Of a stretch of 32,216 nt of DNA, positions 22,145 to 29,309 are shown one piece after another. Each line of letters opens with the position of its first letter. Within the stretch, counting starts at the first letter, position 1. Made by a program: the position numbers and the translations under genes. The notes under the pieces are model-generated. The model worked only from the letters and a program-made list of their open reading frames with translations. It had not been told where the DNA came from and did no database searches. The DNA is from Roseburia sp. 1XD42-69 (GTDB lineage Bacteria > Bacillota > Clostridia > Lachnospirales > Lachnospiraceae). Where the stretch lies: assembly GCF_003612565.1 (NCBI RefSeq), contig NZ_RAZG01000048.1, forward strand, positions 1-32,216, given 5' to 3'.

Positions 22145-23101
22145 ATGAATAAATTATTATTTATTCTATTGTTTGCGTTTAGTGCCATAGGAATATATGG
22201 TTGTAGTCAAAAAGAGAATTTCAGTAACGATGAAAAAAAGCAATTTACTGAAATTATTACAGCTTCTGGTGAGATGATTGGTATCATTGACAATCATAAA
22301 GAAATAGAAAGGTTTGTAAATCAACTGGATATTGAATCTTGGAATGATATGGAACAGCTGCCCGAAGATATAGACTTGGTATATAGTTATATATCATATG
22401 AGGTAATTGATGAACCTATATTTTTACCGGATGGAATACCGTTAGTTCATATGAGTACCTTAGAATTATATATTTCCGATAAAGGTGAATATATTATACG
22501 AGATTATGATCAAGAAATAGAAACAATAGCCAGAATATCAGAAAAGGCGGGACGGTTTCTTAATGCGCCGGAGGACTTAGAACTAAATAAGAATATAACA
22601 GCGAAGGACATACTGGATGGGTGGGGACTTGATTTTTATGTGCCAAATAGTGATATTGAAAAAATAGATGATATAGAGAATGCCCAATATTATCAAGGAA
22701 AAACATCATTTACAGAAAAGGAACTGCGCAAGACTTCTAAAGAGCAGAAGATACAGTTTTACGGAGCAGACAAAAGCACGTTGCTGAATGAAATAGACGA
22801 TATTTCTGAAATAGCGCAATATCTAAACGGGTTAGCTCTGGATCAGTGGGAATATGCAGATAATGCACCAACCCCCGGAGAAGTTGAATGTCAAATTGTT
22901 AGATTTATGTTATCAAGGGATAATAAAAAAGAGTTAAAAGAAATGGATACCCAGATACTTTATAAAAGCGATGGTAATTACTACATTGAAGAAATAATTC
23001 CGGGTGAATATAGTGATCGGGGAGAATTTATAACACATTATCAAGTGTCAGAGGAGATAGCAAAATATATTTTATCATATTTAGAATTATCCCTAGGATA
23101 G
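22145..23101 (+). CDS. lipoprotein with internal duplication
   Basis: A 318-residue predicted lipoprotein with the signal LLFILLFAFSAIGIYGC and lipobox IYGC (Cys20). The mature protein has two halves of similar plan. Half one starts near residue 37 (ITASGEMIGIIDNHKEIERF, then LDIESW, then LELYISDKGEYIIRD). Half two starts near residue 202 (IQFYGADKSTLLNEIDDISE, then LALDQW, then TQILYKSDGNYYIEEI). Each ends in a helix with ISEKAGRFL or VSEEIAKYIL. It lies 90 bases after the previous lipoprotein, with GAGGAG before ATG 22145. The function is unknown. Confidence 0.82.
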   Translation: MNKLLFILLFAFSAIGIYGCSQKENFSNDEKKQFTEIITASGEMIGIIDNHKEIERFVNQLDIESWNDMEQLPEDIDLVYSYISYEVIDEPIFLPDGIPLVHMSTLELYISDKGEYIIRDYDQEIETIARISEKAGRFLNAPEDLELNKNITAKDILDGWGLDFYVPNSDIEKIDDIENAQYYQGKTSFTEKELRKTSKEQKIQFYGADKSTLLNEIDDISEIAQYLNGLALDQWEYADNAPTPGEVECQIVRFMLSRDNKKELKEMDTQILYKSDGNYYIEEIIPGEYSDRGEFITHYQVSEEIAKYILSYLELSLG

Positions 23102-23193
23102 GTAAAATATTTTGATTTTTCTAGCTTGAAATATATCTCCCTGGACCTGAGGGGAAGTGCGGAAAAGAAAGAGAGAAAAAGGAGAGGTCAGAT

Positions 23194-23952
23194 ATGAAAT
23201 TTATTTCATGGAATGTAAACGGTTTAAGGGCATGTGTCCAGAAAGGATTTCTGGATGTTTTTCGGGAGATGGACGCAGATTTTTTCTGTATTCAGGAGAC
23301 GAAACTGCAGGAGGGACAGATTTCTTTGGATTTGCCGGAAGGATATGAGAGCTATTGGAATTACGCCAGGAAAAAAGGGTATTCCGGTACGGCAGTTTTT
23401 ACCAGGCACAAGCCTTTGTCCGTGGTTCAGGGAATCGGTATAGAGGAGTATGATATGGAGGGGCGGGTTCTTACCCTGGAATATGACAATTTCTATCTTG
23501 TCACCTGCTATACTCCAAATTCCCAGAGCGAACTTGCCAGGCTATCCTACCGGATGGAATGGGAGCAGGCTTTTCTTTTGTTTCTGGACGGGTTAAAAGA
23601 GAAGAAGTCCGTGGTTCTCTGCGGGGATTTAAATGTGGCCCACCAGGAAATTGACTTGAAGAATCCAAAGACAAACCGGAAAAATGCCGGTTTTACAGAT
23701 GAGGAAAGGGAAAAATTTTCTGTGCTCTTAAGCCATGGGTATCTTGATACGTTCCGCTATTTTTATCCCCAAATGGAGCAGGTGTATTCCTGGTGGTCTT
23801 ACCGTTTTAAGGCCAGGGAGAAAAATGCGGGATGGCGCATTGACTATTTTGTGGTATCCGAGGATTTAAAGGATAAGATTAGAGATGCAAAAATCCACAC
23901 GGAGATTTTTGGCTCCGATCACTGTCCGGTGGAACTTTTGGCGGAGTTTTAG
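23194..23952 (+). CDS. exoA: exodeoxyribonuclease III (AP endonuclease)
   Basis: A 252-residue member of the exonuclease III/ExoA family for base-excision repair. It begins MKFISWNVNGLRACVQKGF, with FFCIQETKLQ (metal-binding Glu), CGDLNVAHQEIDL (catalytic Asp/Asn), KTNRKNAGFTDEER, YSWWSYRFKAREKNAGWRID and the terminal GSDHCPVEL (Asp-His). Length and motifs are complete. AAAGGAGAGG precedes the start. It appears to be a single-gene unit, and base composition returns to that of the left half of the window. Confidence 0.97.
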   Translation: MKFISWNVNGLRACVQKGFLDVFREMDADFFCIQETKLQEGQISLDLPEGYESYWNYARKKGYSGTAVFTRHKPLSVVQGIGIEEYDMEGRVLTLEYDNFYLVTCYTPNSQSELARLSYRMEWEQAFLLFLDGLKEKKSVVLCGDLNVAHQEIDLKNPKTNRKNAGFTDEEREKFSVLLSHGYLDTFRYFYPQMEQVYSWWSYRFKAREKNAGWRIDYFVVSEDLKDKIRDAKIHTEIFGSDHCPVELLAEF

Positions 23953-24068
23953 GGGGAGAATGGCAGCAAAGTTTAGGTGAGGTTTTATGAAAGCGCCCCC
24001 TGAAAGAAATTTGTAAGAAATTCTGTATGAAAAATGGAGATATCTGTTGGACAAATCCAAAATAAAAT

Positions 24069-24114
24069 CCTCTTGTTTTTGATAAGATATTTGTGTCGGA
24101 ACAAGAGGTTTTTT
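24069..24114 (+). terminator. rho-independent terminator upstream of vanY-like gene
   Basis: CCTCTTGTT (24069-24077) pairs perfectly with AACAAGAGG (24100-24108) and is followed by TTTTTT. The loop of 22 bases is longer than usual. It ends only 16 bases before the next start codon, so it could be an attenuator for that gene as well as the terminator of the preceding unit. Confidence 0.75.
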
Positions 24115-24129
24115 ATAGTAGGAGGAATC

Positions 24130-24897
24130 ATGGATATGGGCCAAAGAAACAGGAAGCACATAAGAAAAAACGGAAGCCATTTGCATTTTTTAACAGGAAT
24201 TCTATTTATGCTTATGGTATCTGCAGGCAGTTTTTGGTGGGGTGTTTTGGGAAACTTTGCAAAAGAGGACAAGAATCGGGCAATGGAGGAGGTTCACACA
24301 GGAACGAAGCAGGAAACGGAGGAGTACTATGACGGCAGAGAAGGTGCAGATACCCTTGAGCAATGGAATTTGATACTTGTCAATCATGAAAATCCGATTC
24401 CAGATAATTACAGTGTAAATCTGGTTGAGGTGGAAGGAGGGGAGCGTGTGGATGAACGTATTTATGAACCTCTCATGGAAATGCTTGAGGATGCCAGAGG
24501 GGTTAACTGGGGAGCTTTGCCCGTGGTGGTATCTGGTTATCGCACACAGGAGAAACAGCAAAGCCTATACGATGATAAAATTGCCAAATATAAAAAAGAT
24601 GGTTATTCAGACAGTGAGGCTTTAGAAATGGCCAGACAGTGGGTTGCCCAGCCGGGATACAGCGAGCATCAGCTTGGGTTTGCAGTGGATATTAACGGGG
24701 CGGCATATGATGTTTATTTATGGCTGCAGGAAAACAGCTACAAATATGGTTTTATTTTCCGTTATCCCGGAAACAAAACGGATATCACAAAAGTGGCGGA
24801 GGAAGTGTGGCATTATCGTTATGTGGGCGTAAATGCTGCGAAGGAGATGTATGAGAGGGGAATTTGCCTGGAAGAATATTTGGGTGAAGAAAGCTAA
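24130..24897 (+). CDS. D-alanyl-D-alanine carboxypeptidase, VanY/M15B family
   Basis: A 255-residue membrane-anchored zinc peptidase that trims the terminal D-Ala of peptidoglycan stems. A basic N-terminus and one span (HFLTGILFMLMVSAGSFWWG) precede the catalytic domain. Key motifs are VSGYRTQEKQQSLYDDKI, then PGYSEHQLGFAVDIN (zinc His and Asp) and EVWHYRYVG (Glu and zinc His). ATG 24130 with AGGAGG just upstream is chosen; the in-frame start at 24034 would place the terminator hairpin inside the gene. No vanA-type ligase is nearby, so this is a housekeeping-type carboxypeptidase rather than a resistance operon member. Confidence 0.93.
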   Translation: MDMGQRNRKHIRKNGSHLHFLTGILFMLMVSAGSFWWGVLGNFAKEDKNRAMEEVHTGTKQETEEYYDGREGADTLEQWNLILVNHENPIPDNYSVNLVEVEGGERVDERIYEPLMEMLEDARGVNWGALPVVVSGYRTQEKQQSLYDDKIAKYKKDGYSDSEALEMARQWVAQPGYSEHQLGFAVDINGAAYDVYLWLQENSYKYGFIFRYPGNKTDITKVAEEVWHYRYVGVNAAKEMYERGICLEEYLGEES

Positions 24898-24987
24898 AAA
24901 AGGAATGTTTATTTTGGATATGGAAAGTCAAAGAAGATTCGTATATGGGTAAAAAGCATAGTGTATGGGAGGATGGCGTGACAGCCA

Positions 24988-25162
24988 TTCTCTGATGGGT
25001 TCCTTTCCCATAAGAGGCATTTGGCGAAAAACATTGCTATTGGGGTTGGTCTGGTCATCAGCTCAGATATTTTTGGATGCTTTTCCGGATACATGCAGTT
25101 GCTGCGCCTGTTGTATTGGGGGACAATGGCAATTGGCATAGCTGTTTTGGTATGGACTTCTT
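24988..25162 (+). pseudogene. relic of XRE-type regulator membrane domain
   Basis: A short open stretch, FLSHKRHLAKNIAIGVGL to IAVLVWTSF, aligns without gaps over 55 residues with the membrane domain of the intact XRE protein at 20647 (YLSYSKQNVKQITGGISL to IIIIIWHFF). About 20 positions are identical, including LYW and a TM-x-x-G series. No helix-turn-helix part precedes it, and at its right end the sequence becomes antisense to an MGMT-family remnant. It is a fragment fused at a breakpoint near 25160. Confidence 0.55.
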
Positions 25163-25434
25163 TCTGTGCTTCGATACCACCGGGATACTTTGCGTTTAAT
25201 TCTCCATTTGCTTTCAATGTTCGCCAATACGGCGTTTTATCATTTTTTCGCTGAAAACTCGCCCATGCAACAATCGAAACAAATATTCCTGTCGTAATCA
25301 ATCGGCGGTGCAAAATACATTCTGTCTCCACCATATTTTTCTATGCTTTTTTCATCCGTAATAACTTGAAACTTAGGCATATCCTTACTATCATTCAACA
25401 TTGCATTAAAATCTTTTTTATCTTCATTTGCCAT
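25160..25434 (-). pseudogene. MGMT-family (alkyltransferase-like) protein, internal deletion with frameshift, 3' truncated
   Basis: On the minus strand ATG 25434, behind AGGAGG, opens MANEDKKDFNAMLNDSKDM, then KFQVITDEKSIEKYGGDRMYFAPPIDYD. This is the N-terminus of a clostridial MGMT-family protein. The frame then runs into nonsense (NICFDCCMG) and a stop. A second frame resumes the family at ITTGIFVSIVAWASFQ, then TPYWRTLKANGELNAKYPGG and IEAQKE before breaking off. About 30 residues between the two pieces are gone. The family resembles the DNA-binding half of O6-alkylguanine transferases without necessarily having the PCHR cysteine. The gene is dead. Confidence 0.72.
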
Positions 25435-25503
25435 AGATAAACACCTCCTGCCCAAGAGCATAATCCAAAAGTAAAATATAGGCAATGAGACAGTTTGAAA
25501 AAT

Positions 25504-25668
25504 CTATATATTTTTTAATAACAAATCCTTTGCGTCAATCAAGCTTTCCTGTCTACATTTAGGGCAGTAAAGAGGAAAGCTTTTTAACTCTGTATCTGCC
25601 CGTATCTGTAACCTTGTTTTATTCCCGCAAACAAAACACCGTACCCATTCTGAAATCACATTTGCCAT
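25504..25668 (-). CDS. cysteine-rich KTR protein
   Basis: A 54-residue protein, MANVISEWVRCFVCGNKTRL, then IRADTELKSFPLYCPKCRQE. The CxxC...KTR...CPKC pattern is that of the Cys-rich KTR family (PF14205), small zinc-ribbon proteins common on conjugative transposons and often beside membrane proteins. I use ATG 25668, since the upstream in-frame start at 25716 would overlap the CPBP gene. It lies 22 bases after that gene and is probably cotranscribed with it. Function unknown. Confidence 0.82.
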   Translation of the reverse strand: MANVISEWVRCFVCGNKTRLQIRADTELKSFPLYCPKCRQESLIDAKDLLLKNI

Positions 25669-25690
25669 ATCATTTACCTTCTTATCTGAT

Positions 25691-26368
25691 TTAAAAGAAT
25701 ACAAACACGGCAACAAGGGATATTGCGTTTCCGAGAATGTGTGAAAAGGTACTGATAACGCAATTCTCGGATTTTTGATAAATCACTGAAAAAATCAAGC
25801 TGTCAATGAATACAGCGGCAATGTCATAAGTTACAATTCCTATGTTTCCAACAGCAATATGTCCTGCGGCAAAAGCAACGGACGACAAAACTGCACAAAC
25901 CCAAAACGGAAATATTTTTGAGGATTTTCCAAAGAAGAATCCTCGGTATGCAATTTCTTCACCAAATGCCGCAATAATAACTTGACCCATCAGCAGTGCA
26001 ATCTTATCGAAAGACAGTATAGAACTCGTCCGCTCCATTACATGAGCAACAAATTCTCCACTGAAAATCATGTTTCCCACAACAAGCGTTGCAATACCAC
26101 TTGCACTTGGCAGCAACATCCAAATAATCACACCCGGCTTTTTGAGATCCACCGCAATGGTATTGAAACGCAAACCCGATTCGGAGCCTCGTGTTTTGTC
26201 GACAGTTTCTGTAATAAAGAAAAACGCTATTCCTACAAACACGGAATATCCTGCTATTGTCGAGGACGGCACCACTTTCGTTACGGTCAGTAGTATCATT
26301 ATTACTATACCTATGAGCGTGAGAACGACGCTCTTTTTGTTATGACCCGTAATTTGTTGATTTTTCAT
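25691..26368 (-). CDS. CPBP-family intramembrane metalloprotease
   Basis: A 225-residue polytopic membrane protein. The catalytic motifs are E137-E138 and R142 in AFGEEIAYRGFFFG, H170 in FAAGHIAVG and H210 in STFSHILGN. CPBP (Abi/Rce1-like) proteases act in bacteriocin immunity, prenyl-type processing and envelope signalling. It overlaps the upstream TetR-type regulator gene by 4 bases, so the pair is an operon under a consensus promoter. Codon use is more AT-rich than the left half of the window, consistent with mobile origin. Confidence 0.92.
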   Translation of the reverse strand: MKNQQITGHNKKSVVLTLIGIVIMILLTVTKVVPSSTIAGYSVFVGIAFFFITETVDKTRGSESGLRFNTIAVDLKKPGVIIWMLLPSASGIATLVVGNMIFSGEFVAHVMERTSSILSFDKIALLMGQVIIAAFGEEIAYRGFFFGKSSKIFPFWVCAVLSSVAFAAGHIAVGNIGIVTYDIAAVFIDSLIFSVIYQKSENCVISTFSHILGNAISLVAVFVFF

Positions 26369-26937
26369 TTCATTTCCTCCTGTACAGCTAATATTGCCCC
26401 TCTGTAAGCCCGTTCTAAATGAGTTTTTATGAGTTCTTCATCGTACTCCAATGAATTGTTGGCTATGATACTTGCATATCCATGAGCAAAGAGAGAAATT
26501 GTTAAAAAGACCTTTTTTGTCTGCTCAATATTCATGCCTATTGCCTTCTGCATCGCAGAAATAATAGGTACAAGTTCCTCGGAGTCAATCATTTCAAGCA
26601 AATTGTTCTCAACTGCAAAACCCGATTGAAATAGAAAGCAGAACAAATGCGGTTCTTCAACCGCAAATCGAATATAATTTAATCCCATTCCAAGCATAAC
26701 ACCTTTTGATGGTTCTTCAATCTTCATCAGATATTTTGCGTGATACCTGTCCAATTTTGTATAAACGGCTCTTTTTAATTCCTCAATCGTTGCAAAGTGG
26801 TACATAACAGGCTGCGTGGAACAGTTTAGTTTTTTTGATACTGTCCGTGCATTGATGTTTTCCGCACCTGTTTTGCGGGCAACCTCAAATGCAGCATCAA
26901 TAACCATATCTCTTGTGATTTTAGGTTTTGGTGGCAT
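26365..26937 (-). CDS. TetR-family transcriptional regulator
   Basis: A 190-residue regulator. The N-terminal helix-turn-helix is ITRDMVIDAAFEVARKTGAE, INARTVSKKLNCSTQPVMYH, then FATIEELKRAVY. A helical ligand-binding domain follows (FLFQSGFAVENNLLEMID, TISLFAHGYASII) of the type seen in small TetR proteins with a C-terminal WHG domain. AGGAGG lies before the ATG. It probably represses its own operon with the CPBP protease. The AT-rich block between the -10 and the start (26960-26990) has partial dyad character. Confidence 0.9.
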   Translation of the reverse strand: MPPKPKITRDMVIDAAFEVARKTGAENINARTVSKKLNCSTQPVMYHFATIEELKRAVYTKLDRYHAKYLMKIEEPSKGVMLGMGLNYIRFAVEEPHLFCFLFQSGFAVENNLLEMIDSEELVPIISAMQKAIGMNIEQTKKVFLTISLFAHGYASIIANNSLEYDEELIKTHLERAYRGAILAVQEEMK

Positions 26938-26983
26938 GGCTTTTCCTCCTGTTCAATACTTCGCATTATATAACAAGGATTAT

Positions 26984-27012
26984 ATTATAAGCCGTAAAAC
27001 TGATTTTGTCAA
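26984..27012 (-). promoter_or_regulatory. perfect consensus promoter for TetR-CPBP operon
   Basis: On the minus strand TTGACA (27012-27007), a 17-base spacer, then TATAAT (26989-26984). Both hexamers and the spacing match consensus exactly, so the operon would be strongly transcribed unless repressed. Confidence 0.85.
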
Positions 27013-27051
27013 TCGTTTCATTTCACTTCGAAATATCGCCCAAAAAGAAAA

Positions 27052-27083
27052 GTAGCAGAATTTTCATACCCTGCTGCCTTTTT
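27052..27083 (-). terminator. terminator downstream of tnpV (bidirectional hairpin)
   Basis: GTAGCAG (27052-27058) pairs with CTGCTGC (27071-27077), seven pairs with one G-U. In the minus direction the stem is followed by TTTTCTTTTT, and in the plus direction by CTTTTT. It separates tnpV from the TetR operon promoter. Confidence 0.75.
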
Positions 27084-27084
27084 G

Positions 27085-27459
27085 TTATGCGTAAATAACT
27101 TCTTTCTCCACAATCTCCCTTGCATAAGCCCTTATGTTATTGAGCCGTCCTGTCCATTCTAAAGCGTTTTCTGCCTTTAGTTGTTCCGTTATGCTTTGTG
27201 CCTGTTTCATGTCCTCTATGAGCCTTTTAAAGCGTTCCTGTGCCTGCCTATCAATGTCAGCAAGGTAAGTGTTGATTTTGCCGCTTGTAAGGAGATTGGT
27301 GTATGTAACCTTACGGTACTGCTTCAGATAGTTCAGATGCCGCTGCCCCCATATGCCTATCGGCTGTTCTTCTTCGGCGGGTACAGTTAAGTACGGTATT
27401 AAGTAATCATCCTTCCTTTCGTATTTACCGCCCAGTTCCTCAAAAATCGTCTTTGCCAT
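27085..27459 (-). CDS. tnpV: transposon-encoded TnpV protein
   Basis: A 124-residue protein beginning MAKTIFEELGGKYERKDDYL, then IPYLTVPAEEEQPIGIWGQR and HLNYLKQYRKVTYTNLLTSG. This is the TnpV family (PF14198) carried by Tn4451-type and related clostridial transposons. Its role in transposition is not defined. GGAGG lies before the ATG. No serine recombinase or relaxase is visible next to it, so it appears to be a leftover of a larger element whose insertion cut the adjacent cupin gene. Confidence 0.85.
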   Translation of the reverse strand: MAKTIFEELGGKYERKDDYLIPYLTVPAEEEQPIGIWGQRHLNYLKQYRKVTYTNLLTSGKINTYLADIDRQAQERFKRLIEDMKQAQSITEQLKAENALEWTGRLNNIRAYAREIVEKEVIYA

Positions 27460-27492
27460 TGTCTGTTACCTCCACATTCTTTTTTATTTTGA

Positions 27493-27783
27493 ATGTCCGC
27501 AAAATCCGTCCTACATTGCCGGAACAACTGGCACATCCATCATGCTGACAAGGGCGGCGGACAGATTCTGGTCTGTGTGGCAGGCAGGGGCTTTTATCAG
27601 GAATGGGGAAAAGTGCCTGTCTGCATGACAGCGGGAGATACCGTCAATATTCCGGCAGGCGTGAAGCATTGGCATGGAGCAGCGTCGGACAGTTGGTTCT
27701 CCCATCTGGCGTTAGAGGTGCTGGGGGAAAACGTCCGTACAGAATGGTGTGAACCGGTCAACAGTGAAGATTACAAAAAATAA
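27493..27783 (+). pseudogene. cupin-domain protein, 5' truncated
   Basis: From base ~27510 the frame reads CRNNWHIHHADKGGGQILVC, then GRGFYQEWGK, GDTVNIPAGVKHWHGAASDS and WCEPVNSEDYKK. This is the C-terminal two thirds of a cupin with both metal motifs (HxH and the GxHWHGA-type motif). The first strands and start are gone and replaced by SAKSVL, next to the tnpV flank. In many Firmicutes such cupins are encoded just before aldo/keto reductases, which is the order here. Expression as a 96-residue product is possible but unlikely to be functional. Confidence 0.75.
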
Positions 27784-27808
27784 AATAATGATTACAGGAG
27801 GGAACGTC

Positions 27809-27886
27809 ATGGAATATGTAACTTTGAACAATGGGATCAAGATGCCGGTGTTGGGATACGGTGTGTATCAGGTAAGCAATGTTTAA
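27809..27886 (+). pseudogene. aldo/keto reductase, N-terminal 25 residues only
   Basis: ATG 27809 follows AGGAGGG and reads MEYVTLNNGIKMPVLGYGVY, then QV, an exact aldo/keto reductase N-terminus, before SNV and a stop. The remaining roughly 250 residues are absent. The break at about 27872 joins sequence with a GGCAAG-TATAT-CTTGCC dyad and a terminator, probably the edge of an inserted element. Confidence 0.75.
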
Positions 27887-27913
27887 TAACAAGGCAAGTA
27901 TATCTTGCCCGGA

Positions 27914-27947
27914 AAGGTCAATCTGCCTTGTGTAGATTGGCCTTTTT
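27914..27947 (+). terminator. rho-independent terminator at element edge
   Basis: AAGGTCAATCT (27914-27924) pairs with AGATTGGCCTT (27934-27944), eleven pairs with one mismatch or wobble, followed by TTT. It lies between the reductase stub and the sigma-factor gene. A separate GGCAAG/CTTGCC dyad is at 27893-27909. The remainder up to 28100 is AT-rich leader sequence and carries GAGGAGG at 28050 with no gene that I trust. Confidence 0.7.
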
Positions 27948-28100
27948 AAGTTGCATTGTCGAAACCTGTCAATAAATGGCAGTAAATTTTTTTGAGAAAT
28001 TTTAAAATTCTTTCCGGTTTGCCATGCCGAGATGTGTTCTGGTATTACGAGGAGGTGAAAAAACAGCTGCGCTCAAATTTGGCAGAAGGGAGGAAGTGTC

Positions 28101-28817
28101 ATGCTATCTCCTTCAAACGAAGACCGTATTTTCGCCATGTTCGATTCTTTCTGCAAAACGGTGTCCCGCAACTTTGTCAGAAATTTAGACCGGGTCGAGA
28201 ACAACCGGAACAAGCATTTTGCCGACGAACCGGCAGACTATCTTCTGGAAACATTAGGCCGCAGGGATGAATACCCTTCCGAGTCTTTCGTGCTTTATGT
28301 GGGCGGATATTCCTGTGCGGTGGAGAGCGAAACTTTATATAAAGCACTGTTATCCCTGCCGGAAAAGCAGAGGAACATCCTGCTGTTAGACTTTTGGGGC
28401 GACCTTTCCGATAGGGAAATCTCGGAAAAGATGGAGGTGACGCCGCGTACTGTCTACAACCTGCGGCAGCGCACATTTAGCAAAAGCTGCGAGTATTATG
28501 AAAAGCGGGGAAGAGATGCCGTTTTCACGTTTTTTCATACTTTTAAATCCAAAATAAGCCTGTTTTTTTCTGCCTGTTTTTTCACAGCGATTTTCTTTTC
28601 CTCAATTTTTTTCTCTTTCTCAAAAACAGTATCAAGCCAACGGTCCTTTTTGGTCTTGTCCAGAGAATATCTATTATGTTTTGTATCTTCCCCGCTTTCG
28701 GATATACTCCATCCCTTCAAGCTGCCGTCAGAATTGATAATAAATCCGAAGGATTTGAGTCTGCTTCCGTTTGGCATTTTATCAGGTAAGTTTTTAATCA
28801 CCTGGTTGCAGTCATAG
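28101..28817 (+). CDS. element-borne sigma-70-like factor, C-terminus replaced by readthrough
   Basis: Residues 1-140 are a sigma-70-like protein of conjugative elements: MLSPSNEDRIFAMFDSFCKT, DEPADYLLETLG, then YKALLSLPEKQRNILLLDFW, and DREISEKMEVTPRTVYNLRQ, a region-4 helix-turn-helix. The family ends shortly after YYEKRGRD. Here the frame runs on for about 97 hydrophobic residues (from base ~28520) that are simply the antisense of the convergent DUF6033-like gene. A deletion therefore seems to have removed its stop. GGGAGGAAG precedes the ATG. The helix-turn-helix part could still work, but the tail makes this doubtful. Confidence 0.75.
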   Translation: MLSPSNEDRIFAMFDSFCKTVSRNFVRNLDRVENNRNKHFADEPADYLLETLGRRDEYPSESFVLYVGGYSCAVESETLYKALLSLPEKQRNILLLDFWGDLSDREISEKMEVTPRTVYNLRQRTFSKSCEYYEKRGRDAVFTFFHTFKSKISLFFSACFFTAIFFSSIFFSFSKTVSSQRSFLVLSREYLLCFVSSPLSDILHPFKLPSELIINPKDLSLLPFGILSGKFLITWLQS

Positions 28818-29080
28818 ATTAATGCTTCATATTCCAGCCTTTTCTCCGGGTCGTTTTCCATCTCCCTTAAGATATTGGGGGCAATCCCGATATTATTCTT
28901 TCCGGTTCCTGAAAAGGGCTGTGTACTGGTGCTGAACTTTATATCCGGATATTTTTCAGATAACTTGTCCAGCATGGAATTTCCTTTTTTATTCTCCGAA
29001 GAAGTATTTTCATCCACCTTTGATTTTGCATATGCATAAGCCGCCTCTGTTACCCAACTGTTTCCTACTTTAACTGCCAT
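28535..29080 (-). CDS. DUF6033-like protein, probably 3' truncated
   Basis: A 181-residue soluble protein: MAVKVGNSWVTEAAYAYAKS, then MLDKLSEKYPDIKFST, PFSGTGKNNIGIAPNILREM and YEALIYDCNQVIKNLP. The sequence matches my memory of DUF6033 proteins of Lachnospiraceae, for which no function is established. The C-terminus is a charged helix (EKEKKIEEKKIAVKKQ) that stops abruptly where the convergent sigma-factor gene begins. The 3' end is therefore probably cut. GGAGG lies before the ATG at 29080. Confidence 0.6.
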   Translation of the reverse strand: MAVKVGNSWVTEAAYAYAKSKVDENTSSENKKGNSMLDKLSEKYPDIKFSTSTQPFSGTGKNNIGIAPNILREMENDPEKRLEYEALIYDCNQVIKNLPDKMPNGSRLKSFGFIINSDGSLKGWSISESGEDTKHNRYSLDKTKKDRWLDTVFEKEKKIEEKKIAVKKQAEKNRLILDLKV

Positions 29081-29226
29081 TTCTTTATCCTCCTGATTTA
29101 AATTAGAATCCGTTTCTAGGGGTTATGTGTTATTTATTTCATCGAATTGCAATTGCAGATAATGAACGTGTTCTGATTTTTTTATTGGGGGAGAGCATAA
29201 AAAGACCAAACATTGAGAAATGTCAA

Positions 29227-29287
29227 GCCGGAGCCGGCAAACTATTGTAAGGGATATTCTATAATCGGCAAGTTTGTCAGCTCCGGC
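29227..29287. repeat. imperfect inverted repeat between DUF6033-like gene and cotJC remnant
   Basis: GCCGGAGC (29227-29234) pairs with GCTCCGGC (29280-29287), and after a 3-base mismatch CAAAC (29238-29242) pairs with GTTTG (29272-29276), enclosing 29 bases. No U-tract follows on either strand, so it is not a standard terminator. Nothing else recognisable was seen in the 29081-29309 gap. Confidence 0.6.
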
Positions 29288-29309
29288 ATCACTTATCTGT
29301 CAGCGTCTT

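Noticed and set aside
24034-24129. Upstream start for the VanY-like carboxypeptidase
   Set aside because: It would translate through a terminator hairpin; AGGAGG serves ATG 24130.
24130-24897. Vancomycin resistance (vanY of a van cluster)
   Set aside because: No vanA/B-type ligase, vanH or vanX is adjacent. The distant two-component genes are linked to an ABC transporter instead.
25982-26345. Plus-strand frames of 103 and 91 codons
   Set aside because: They are antisense shadows of the CPBP protease gene, whose catalytic motifs are clear.
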